NCBI GenBank assembly: GCA_028717525.1
Contig: JAQUNT010000094.1
Span: 1 to 7,748 of the forward strand
From: Elusimicrobiota bacterium
GTDB lineage: Bacteria; Elusimicrobiota; Elusimicrobia; UBA1565; UBA9628
DNA length: 7,748 bases
Reading direction: 5' to 3'
Shown here in pieces: positions 1 to 6,409 of the stretch (positions within the stretch are counted from its first letter, which is position 1; every line of letters begins with the position of its first letter). The notes beneath the pieces are model-generated. The model worked only from the letters and a program-made list of their open reading frames with translations. It had not been told where the DNA came from and made no database searches. Made by a program: the position numbers and the translations under genes.

Positions 1-630
1 GACATGGATGTCTTTGACCGAGGCGATGACCAGCAGGATGACCGGCAGGACGATCAAGGTGATGATCATCAGCACCGCCTGGAGCACGTCCGTGAAGACG
101 ACGGTGATGAAGCCTCCGATCATCGAGTAGACGACCACGATCAGCGAGCCCAGCACCACGCCCCACAGCGGATCCAGGCCGAAGGTGTCGTAGAGCACCT
201 TGCCGCCGCCGTAGAACTGGGCTTCCACATAGAAGAGGAAGAAGAACACGACGATGGATGCCGAAAGAGTCCCGATGGTCTTCTCCGCGCCCGGGAATCT
301 CTTGGCGAGCAGGCTCGGGATGGTCAGCGACCCGGTCCTCTCCCTCTCCGCTTGCAGCCTTTCCCCCATCACGAACCAGATGAAGATGATCCCCGCCACG
401 CAGCCCAGCGCCACCCAGACCGCCTGCAGGCCCAGAAGGTACGCTTCTCCGGTCAGGCCCAGCAGCAGCCAGGCGGACTCCCCGGTGGCCCGCTCCGACA
501 GAGCCAGCGACACTCCTGATATCTGCTTGCCGCCGAGGATGTAGTCGGATGAATCCTTGGAGCGGCTCGCGGTGTATACGGTTATGCCCGCCAACGCCAG
601 CATGTACAGCGCGAAGACGAGATAAAGCAT
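1..630 (-). CDS. PutP-like sodium:solute symporter (SSS family), 3' end cut by window edge
   Basis: Inner-membrane secondary transporter expected to couple Na+ entry to uptake of a small solute, proline being the best guess. The ATG at 630 opens a frame that stays open for 210 codons to the window edge; E. coli PutP is about 500 residues, so some 40% is visible. Seen: a first membrane helix (residues 2-20), the family motif DYILGG (29-34), LSERATGESAW in the second helix (44-54), further hydrophobic helices (about 66-88, 122-140, 154-170, 180-204), and IGGF...TD.LQA (171-185), which aligns well with PutP. The Ala of the PutP Na+ site is kept (A48), but the position of PutP Asp55 is Gly (G50) and that of Met56 is Glu (E51), so substrate or ion coupling may differ from PutP. 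The start lies one base after the ABC gene's TGA, with GGAGG five bases upstream inside that gene, which suggests translational coupling. Family assignment is secure; the substrate is not. Confidence 0.93.
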   Translation of the reverse strand, partial: MLYLVFALYMLALAGITVYTASRSKDSSDYILGGKQISGVSLALSERATGESAWLLLGLTGEAYLLGLQAVWVALGCVAGIIFIWFVMGERLQAERERTGSLTIPSLLAKRFPGAEKTIGTLSASIVVFFFLFYVEAQFYGGGKVLYDTFGLDPLWGVVLGSLIVVVYSMIGGFITVVFTDVLQAVLMIITLIVLPVILLVIASVKDIHV

Positions 631-631
631 T

Positions 632-3600
632 TCAACCTCCCGAGCCGTCCAATATCCGCTTGAGCAGCTTGAGATGCAGGGCCAGGACCAGCAGCGCCGT
701 CATCGCCCAGATGGCCAGGAGGTCGAAGGCGTAGGCGCCGAGGACCAGCCCGGAGAGCCGCTTCTCCGAGGCCAGGAAGACCGCCCGCCCCCAGGGCGAC
801 TCCGCAGGCTGATAGATGGGATCGGACAACTGCACGAGACGCTCGCCCGAGAGGCGCAGCGGGTCCAGCTCCTGGCGGTTGCGGACGAGATCCGCGATGC
901 TCGTGTTGTGGTGCCTGGTCTTGAGCTCGGACCAGCCCCGCTCGCCGTATTCCTTCAGGAGCTCTGCCGCGGCCTGCCGCCGCCGCTCCGCGGCCGCGGC
1001 CTTGCGCTCGTTGCACCAGGCCGCGACCTTCCGCAGAAAGACCCGGAGCTCCTCCGCCAGCGGCCGAGTGATGCGCTCTGCGGAGAACCGCTCGTCCGGC
1101 CAGCCCAACCGGAGCCCGGTGCGGCCCTCCAGCCGACGGACCTCGTTCCTGACCAGCGCGGCGTAGCGAGCCCGGGTCTTCTCCTTGTCCGGCAGTTCCG
1201 TCTTGAGGAAAAGGAAGTCCAGCTTGGCCTGGATCTCCGGGACGAGGTCGTCCGCGACATACCCGCATCGGCTGAGCTCCCGGTCGAACTCGTCCAAGCG
1301 GCTCTGATAGCGGTTGGCGAGGTATTGCTCCGTGACCAAAGCCTCCAGCCCCCACCGCGAGGCCAGCAGTTCGCCGACGAGCGGGACGTAGTTGTTCTCG
1401 GCGTCGGCGGATTTCAAGTCGTCGAAGCGGATGACCAATCCGCAGAGGAGGATCTGCGGGATCAGCAGCAGCGGGATCAGGATGTAGATGGTCACGGCGG
1501 TCTTGAAGGACGCGGAGAGGTTGAGCCCCAGGACGCAGGCGAAGGCCGCGCAGGAGAAGAGGACCGCGAACATCTTGCCGGACATGTCCGGGATGGCGAG
1601 CAGCGCCACGCTCACCAGGACGTAGCTGAGCATCTGCACGCCGCAGAGGCCGGCCAGATAGAGGCCCTTGGACGACCAATAGCTCAGCCAGCTCAGGTGC
1701 AGGAAGCGCTCGCGCTTGATTACGGTGCGGTCCCGCACGATCTCCTCGGCGCTGACGCTCAGGCCCAGGAACAGCGCCACGATGACGCTCATGAAATAGA
1801 AGATGGCGAGGTATTTGCCGGCGCCGAAGCTGTAGGCGCCGTAGTGGGACAGCCTCGTGATGCCCGCCACGATCAAAGCCAGGAGCGGCGCCTCCAGCAG
1901 GTTGATGGCCAGGTACTGCCGGTTGGCGAGCTTGGCCAGGACGTTCCGTTTGAGGAAGATGCCCATCTGTCCCCAGAGGCCGGGCTTATGCAGCGACGGC
2001 GCCGGCGCCGGGAGGCTCTTCGGCGCGGCCGGCCTCGGCCGCGAGCGCTCCTGGCGCAGATAGAGGTCGTGCCAGAATCTCGGGGAGTAGCGGCGTTCGC
2101 GCGTGAAGCGCCCGGCCGCGTCGAGGCGCTTGGTTTCGATGATGCTGAAGAGCTGTCCCGGGGAGACGTTGCCGCAGTTCGGGCACCCGCTCTGCTCGGC
2201 CCCGGCCAGGTCGATCGCGGCCCGGAAATAGCGGACCGCCTCGACGGGGTTGCCCGCGTAGATGGGGTAGCCGCCCTGGTCGAGGATCCACAATCCGTCG
2301 AACATCTTGAAGATGTTGGATGAGGGCTGATGGATGATGACGATCACCAGCTTGCCCATCGCGGCCTGGGATCGGAGCAGGCTCATCACGTTCTCGGAAT
2401 CCGTGGAGGAAAGTCCGGAGGTGGGCTCGTCCAGGAACAGGATCTCGGGACCCCGGATCAGCTCCAAGGCGATGTTGAGGCGCTTGCGCTGTCCCCCGCT
2501 GATGATCTTGTCCGTGGGGCTGCCGACCTTGAGGCCCGAGATCTCCTGCGCGTGGAGCTGGACCAAAGTCTGGTCCACCCGGTCGCCGAGTTCCTGGGCG
2601 CCCAGGTGGGCGAGGCAGAGCTGCGCGCTGAAATGCAGGTTCTGGCGCACGGTCAGGTCGTTGAAGAGGAGGTCGTCCTGCGGCACGTAGCCGATGACCC
2701 CCTGCAATCTTTCCGGCTCCCGGTAGAGGTCGATGCCGTTGACCGTGACCGAGCCCGAATCGGGCGGCAGGGTCCCGCTGAGGATGGAGAGCAAGGTGGA
2801 CTTGCCCGTCCCGCTGCCCCCCATGACGCCGATGAGGCTGCCGGAACGGGCCGTGAAGCTGAAGTCGTGCAGGCCCATGTCGCTGCGCGGGAAGCGGTAG
2901 TTCAAGTCCGTCCCTTGGAAGAGTATGGGCGCGCCCTGGGCCGGCAGGTCGCTGAAAGCCCCTTCGATCTCGGCGGAATAGACGACGTTGGAGTAGGCGT
3001 CCCGGATGAGGCTGCCGGGGGCGAGGGCGCGGACGCTGCGCGGCGGGACGGGGTTGTCGTCGAGGGTGACGCCGTCGCTCAGCGCCGACATGAAGAAGGA
3101 GCCGGTCTCGCGGATGCGCAGCACGACGAGCCGCGCCTGGAAATGAGCCTTGGTCAGGCGCCGGCAGGCCGGCGCCCCAGGCGCCGGCGCCCCGGGCGCC
3201 GGCGCGGAGACGAGCAGGAATTCACCGTTGAGCCGTTCGAGACCGCCGGGGGCGAAGACCAGACGGAAGATGTTCTCCAGGACGGCTGCGGGCATGGCGA
3301 ACGACCGCGCGGCCAGGCTCATCAGCGCCCGCGACGGTGCGCCGTCGGCCTCCAGGATCCGGACCAGCTCGATGGCTCCCAGCATCACCAGGTACTGCTC
3401 GGGACGGGAGAGCCGGGCGCCGAGGGTCCCGCACAGGTCCTTGATGTTCTTTTCCCGGAGGCCGCTGCCCCGGACGCCGGCGTACAAGTCGAACAGGCCG
3501 TCGAAAAGCTCCAGATAGACTTCGGGCTTGGAGAGACCCAGGTGTTTCCGGAGATATCCCTCCACGACCTTGCGGGCCAAGGCCCGCTTCTCCGGGTTCA

Positions 3601-3655
3601 GGGCCGAGAAGATCGCGAAGAAATGCAGTATCCCGTTGAGGATTATCTCGTACAT
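632..3655 (-). CDS. ABCG-type ABC transporter with TerB-like and FHA-like N-terminal regions and large extramembrane insert
   Basis: A 1007-residue half-transporter, ATPase before membrane domain as in the ABCG/White group. Residues 1-145 are helical and TerB-like (LNPEKR...VVEGYLRKHLG). An Ala-Pro-Gly linker follows (151-163), then an FHA-like beta-rich stretch (172-232). The ATPase core is complete: Walker A GGSGTGKST (279-287), Q-loop Q326, signature ISGGQ (385-389), Walker B ILFLDE (405-410), H-loop H442. After it come a C..C pair (491, 494) and a Pro-rich linker (539-553). Membrane helices lie near 581-600, 615-635, 665-688, 695-715 and 720-742; a charged, partly coiled-coil insert (about 743-965) precedes the last helix (967-995). 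From memory, Bacteroidota proteins of similar size share this layout; their substrate is unknown to me. No substrate-binding protein is encoded nearby, which fits an exporter or a machine acting on membrane components. The ATG at 3655 is the only reasonable start, although its GGAAG lies just two bases away. Confidence 0.95.
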   Translation of the reverse strand: MYEIILNGILHFFAIFSALNPEKRALARKVVEGYLRKHLGLSKPEVYLELFDGLFDLYAGVRGSGLREKNIKDLCGTLGARLSRPEQYLVMLGAIELVRILEADGAPSRALMSLAARSFAMPAAVLENIFRLVFAPGGLERLNGEFLLVSAPAPGAPAPGAPACRRLTKAHFQARLVVLRIRETGSFFMSALSDGVTLDDNPVPPRSVRALAPGSLIRDAYSNVVYSAEIEGAFSDLPAQGAPILFQGTDLNYRFPRSDMGLHDFSFTARSGSLIGVMGGSGTGKSTLLSILSGTLPPDSGSVTVNGIDLYREPERLQGVIGYVPQDDLLFNDLTVRQNLHFSAQLCLAHLGAQELGDRVDQTLVQLHAQEISGLKVGSPTDKIISGGQRKRLNIALELIRGPEILFLDEPTSGLSSTDSENVMSLLRSQAAMGKLVIVIIHQPSSNIFKMFDGLWILDQGGYPIYAGNPVEAVRYFRAAIDLAGAEQSGCPNCGNVSPGQLFSIIETKRLDAAGRFTRERRYSPRFWHDLYLRQERSRPRPAAPKSLPAPAPSLHKPGLWGQMGIFLKRNVLAKLANRQYLAINLLEAPLLALIVAGITRLSHYGAYSFGAGKYLAIFYFMSVIVALFLGLSVSAEEIVRDRTVIKRERFLHLSWLSYWSSKGLYLAGLCGVQMLSYVLVSVALLAIPDMSGKMFAVLFSCAAFACVLGLNLSASFKTAVTIYILIPLLLIPQILLCGLVIRFDDLKSADAENNYVPLVGELLASRWGLEALVTEQYLANRYQSRLDEFDRELSRCGYVADDLVPEIQAKLDFLFLKTELPDKEKTRARYAALVRNEVRRLEGRTGLRLGWPDERFSAERITRPLAEELRVFLRKVAAWCNERKAAAAERRRQAAAELLKEYGERGWSELKTRHHNTSIADLVRNRQELDPLRLSGERLVQLSDPIYQPAESPWGRAVFLASEKRLSGLVLGAYAFDLLAIWAMTALLVLALHLKLLKRILDGSGG
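636..640 (-). promoter_or_regulatory. Ribosome binding site of the SSS symporter gene
   Basis: The minus strand reads GGAGG here, five bases before the ATG at 630. It lies within the last codons of the ABC transporter gene (Gly-Gly-stop), so ribosomes finishing that gene are well placed to restart. It fixes the symporter's start. Confidence 0.8.
3171..3205. repeat. 15-base G+C-rich tandem repeat inside the ABC transporter gene
   Basis: On the plus strand GGCGCCCCAGGCGCC is followed directly by GGCGCCCCGGGCGCC, differing at one base, and then by a partial third copy (GGCGC). Each unit is close to an inverted repeat of itself. In the protein it encodes GAPAP repeats (residues about 151-163), a flexible linker between the TerB-like and FHA-like regions. 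The 15-base period keeps the frame, so copy number could change by slippage without breaking the gene. Confidence 0.8.
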
Positions 3656-3712
3656 CGCTTCCAGGCGGGAAGCCGGGACCCGTCGGGCCGGGGCGAGCGC
3701 GGCTCCGCGGCC

Positions 3713-4549
3713 CTACTTCATCAGCTCGACCCGAGCCTTGGTCACGACGACCCTGACCTCGTCGACGGTCTGCTGGGTGATCTGTCCGGGGTTCTTCAGC
3801 TTGGCGGAGATCTCCTGCAGGACCGTCAGGCGCTCGTCGCGTTCGACCAGCTCCGCGAAGGTCGGCTCGTTCTTGAAGACCTCGAGGATGCCGGTGAAGG
3901 TCCGGGTCATGTCCTCCTGCTCCGAAAGGAACCCGAGGAATTTCGGGTCGTAGTTCTTCTGGGCCGCGATCTCTCCCGTCAGATACAGCATCTCGATGCA
4001 CCATCCGTAGGAGGCGTCCACGGCCAGCTCGAGCCCGCCCGGCCGGCCGAGGATGTCCGACCAGGATTTCACGATGAGCCGGTCGAGGTCCTTGAAGATC
4101 TTCTTCGACTGGGGGCCGTTGAAGTCCTTGAGGGCCTTCTGGTACTGGGCCACGACCTTCTTGTCGTTGTACCCCAGCTCCGTCAGAAGCCCGTCGAGGT
4201 CTTGCGCGTACCGCAGGGAGTCCTTCTTCTTCTCGAAGACGGCGGCGTAGGACATGTCGACCAGATAGACCCCGACCATCTGGCGGCGCTTGTCGTTGTC
4301 CTGATACCGCGAGACCTGGTCCGCCGGCGCCAAGAGCTCCGGGAAATAGGAGGCCCCGGCCTTCTTGAGCTTGTCCAGGAACAGATGCTTCTCCGGGCTC
4401 TCCTTCGCCATCGCGGCCAAGGCCTGGCGCAGATCGTCCCGGATCTCCTTCTTGACGCTCGTCGGCGTGGCGCAGACCGGGGCCGCGGCCCCGGCCAGAA
4501 CGGACATCCCCAGGACGACGGCGGCAGCGGCTTGAGTCCAGAGTCTCAT
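3713..4549 (-). CDS. Secreted helical protein of unknown function
   Basis: A 278-residue protein I cannot assign to a named family. It starts with a clear signal peptide: Arg at residue 2, a hydrophobic core (6-22), and a likely type I cleavage site after VCA (27). The residues before Cys26 do not fit a lipobox. The mature part is rich in charged and helix-forming residues with no further membrane segment. Its most distinctive stretches are VGVYLVDMSYA (92-102), a Tyr/Leu pattern running to ELGY (124-127), and ASYGWCIEMLYL (179-190), which suggest a helical bundle. Apart from Cys26 the only Cys is C184, so disulfides within the chain are not expected. I chose the ATG at 4549 because GGAGG lies eight bases upstream; an in-frame TTG at 4564 would include that site and spoil the signal peptide. 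It lies 66 bases after the OPT gene and 57 before the ABC gene, so it may serve either as a periplasmic partner. That role is inference only. Confidence 0.85.
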   Translation of the reverse strand: MRLWTQAAAAVVLGMSVLAGAAAPVCATPTSVKKEIRDDLRQALAAMAKESPEKHLFLDKLKKAGASYFPELLAPADQVSRYQDNDKRRQMVGVYLVDMSYAAVFEKKKDSLRYAQDLDGLLTELGYNDKKVVAQYQKALKDFNGPQSKKIFKDLDRLIVKSWSDILGRPGGLELAVDASYGWCIEMLYLTGEIAAQKNYDPKFLGFLSEQEDMTRTFTGILEVFKNEPTFAELVERDERLTVLQEISAKLKNPGQITQQTVDEVRVVVTKARVELMK

Positions 4550-4557
4550 AGCACAGG

Positions 4558-4562
4558 CCTCC
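4558..4562 (-). promoter_or_regulatory. Ribosome binding site of the secreted-protein gene
   Basis: The minus strand reads GGAGG, eight bases before the ATG at 4549. It decides the start: it favours the ATG that opens directly into the signal peptide over the in-frame TTG at 4564. Confidence 0.8.
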
Positions 4563-4595
4563 AATATGGGAGAAGGTACCGCAAAAGGAAGCCCG

Positions 4596-4609
4596 GAGTC
4601 AACGGACTC
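4596..4609 (-). other. Short perfect hairpin between the OPT and secreted-protein genes
   Basis: On the minus strand GAGTC and GACTC are separated by the loop CGTT, giving a five-base-pair stem seven bases after the OPT stop codon. The following bases (CGGGCTTCCTTTTGC) are only partly T-rich. This could be a weak attenuator or an mRNA-stabilising stem, or chance; it does not look like a full terminator. Confidence 0.25.
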
Positions 4610-4615
4610 GCCCCG

Positions 4616-6409
4616 CTAACGCATGATCCCGAGGACGACCAAGGCGGCCAGCAGGACTCCGATGAGGCTCTCCCCGGCGATGAAGCCGGAGCTCACCGGC
4701 ACCACGGTCTTGTCCGCGAGCTGAGGCTTCTTGCGCTCGATCAGGAGCGCGATCAGCGAGCCCGCGAACATGGAGATGGTGTTGTTGGCCGGGGTGGTGA
4801 AGGCCAGGCCCAGGCCCGTAGCCGAAGGGATGTAGGCCCGGTACTTGGGGAACCACTTCTCCAGGAACACCAAGAGGATGCCCAAGGCCCCGCCGATGAA
4901 GAGCGCCCACTGCGCCGTGGGGTGCAGGGTGTGGAAGCCCTTGGCCAGCAGTTCCGCCACCCCTTTCCAGGTCTGCGCGCCGGGCGCCGGCCACTTGTCC
5001 GTGCCCAGCAGGTCCGCGGTGGGGATGAGCAGGCGGTAGGCCGGGACCACGAAGCAGGAGCCGGCCATGACCCCGAAGAACTGGGCCCAGAACTGGTGCT
5101 TAGGGTCGGCCTTGAGCAGCCAGCCGCTCTTGAGCACGGTCAGCATGTCCGCCGCGTGCAGGCCCACGCCCCCGGTGACGTTGGCGGTCATGAGGTTGGT
5201 GGTGACGTTGCCCGGGTCGAGCACGCCGAAGGTGATCTGGGTGATCTTGCCCAGGGCCCCGGTCGGGGTGGTGTCCGTCTCGCCCGTGGCGCGGCAGGCC
5301 ACGATGGCGATGAAGAAGCCCAGCACCACCGAGAGGATGCCCATCCACCACTTGATCCCGAACAGGAACCACTCCAGGAAGACCACCACGGGCGTGAGCA
5401 GGACCATGCCGATGACGAACCAGATCATGGGCACCTCGCCGTGCTCGTCCACGACCTGGCCCCGGAAGGCCTTGGCCACGCTCGCGACCGCGCGCGCGAC
5501 CGTCTTCCACTGGAAGGCGAAAGCGGTCAGGCCGCAGGTCAGGATCATGGCCGAGCCGAACCACACGCTCCACGCCACGATGTGCTTGTAGCCCAGGCGG
5601 GAGTCGATGACACCCCCGGCGTAGAGCCAGGGCGCCAGCACGCCGTAGTTGACCAAGGCGCCCAGCAGCATGCTCCAGGCCGCGCGGAAGCCCATGATGG
5701 CGCCCGCGCCCACCATGATGAGCGAGCCCTCGAAGGACAGGGTGTAGTCGACCAGAGGCCGTCCCGCGATGGTGACGCCCGGGATCTTGATCTTCTCGGG
5801 CAGGTTCCACAGCCAGGAGAACTTGGCGTCGCGCCAGAAGGCCACCACCGCGCCGGCCACCCCGCCCCAGGCCAGGATGTTGGCCTTGCCCTTGCCGCCC
5901 GCCCCCTCGGCCCCGTGCAGGGCGCGCAGGGTCTCGGCCGTGGCGATGCCCGTGGGGAAGCGCAGCTGCTCGATGTTGATCATCTGGGCCTTCATGGGGA
6001 TGGACATGACCAGGCCCATCATGCCGATGGCCGTGATCCAGAAGAACATCTGCCAGCCGCCCATCACCTCGCCCGTGATCATCATCAAAGCCGGTATGGC
6101 GGCGATGGTCCCGCCCCCGGTCATGTAGCCGGCCGCGCTGGCCGTGGACTGCATGATGTTGTTCTCGAGCATGCCGAAGTGCCGGCGCACGAGCCTGAGC
6201 CGGAAGAGGACGGCGAAGAGCGCGAAAGCGAGGATGGCCGAGGTGATGGAGACCCCGATGGACCAGCCGGTCTTGAGGGCCACGTAGAGGTTGGAGAGGC
6301 TCATGAAGCCGCCCAGGAACATGCCCGCGACCACGGCGCGCACGGTCAGCTGGGCTTCGCGCTCCGGATGGCCGGGCGGGGAATGCGGGTGGGGCGGATG
6401 TTCGGTCAT
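4616..6409 (-). CDS. OPT-family oligopeptide transporter
   Basis: A 597-residue polytopic inner-membrane transporter of the OPT superfamily, whose members carry oligopeptides or metal chelates, usually with protons. The length suits bacterial members. Family hallmarks seen include NLYVALKTGWS (40-50), ENNIMQSTASAAGYMTGG (82-99), RFPTGIATAETL (150-161), TPTGALGKITQ (381-391), DPGNVTTNLMTANVTGG (398-414), FFGVMAGS...VPAYRLL (444-461) and the C-terminal SGFIAGESLIG (574-584). Hydrophobic segments run through the whole chain, with a Gly/Lys-rich loop near 166-175. The N-terminus before the first helix is short and rich in His and Pro (His at 4, 7, 9, 14). The ATG at 6409 overlaps the stop of the upstream gene (ATGA) and has GGAGG nine bases before it. 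The same frame is open further upstream, but that part is Arg/Gly/Pro-rich and overlaps another gene, so it is not coding. The stop is TAG. The family is certain; peptide versus metal-chelate substrate cannot be decided. Confidence 0.97.
   Translation of the reverse strand: MTEHPPHPHSPPGHPEREAQLTVRAVVAGMFLGGFMSLSNLYVALKTGWSIGVSITSAILAFALFAVLFRLRLVRRHFGMLENNIMQSTASAAGYMTGGGTIAAIPALMMITGEVMGGWQMFFWITAIGMMGLVMSIPMKAQMINIEQLRFPTGIATAETLRALHGAEGAGGKGKANILAWGGVAGAVVAFWRDAKFSWLWNLPEKIKIPGVTIAGRPLVDYTLSFEGSLIMVGAGAIMGFRAAWSMLLGALVNYGVLAPWLYAGGVIDSRLGYKHIVAWSVWFGSAMILTCGLTAFAFQWKTVARAVASVAKAFRGQVVDEHGEVPMIWFVIGMVLLTPVVVFLEWFLFGIKWWMGILSVVLGFFIAIVACRATGETDTTPTGALGKITQITFGVLDPGNVTTNLMTANVTGGVGLHAADMLTVLKSGWLLKADPKHQFWAQFFGVMAGSCFVVPAYRLLIPTADLLGTDKWPAPGAQTWKGVAELLAKGFHTLHPTAQWALFIGGALGILLVFLEKWFPKYRAYIPSATGLGLAFTTPANNTISMFAGSLIALLIERKKPQLADKTVVPVSSGFIAGESLIGVLLAALVVLGIMR

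Noticed and set aside
582..1679. Minus-strand 365-codon frame overlapping the end of the ABC gene
   Set aside because: It is out of frame with the ABC gene, which has convincing membrane helices and insert there. The alternative translation is low-complexity Arg/Gly/Ala.
3656..3712. Terminator in the 57-base gap before the ABC gene
   Set aside because: G+C-rich inverted bits such as CGCG.GAGC.CGCG occur, but there is no T-run and the base composition makes such stems likely by chance.
4550..4615. Promoter or terminator in the 66-base gap
   Set aside because: The hairpin at 4596-4609 has only five base pairs and no solid T-run after it, and no well-spaced -35/-10 pair is visible.
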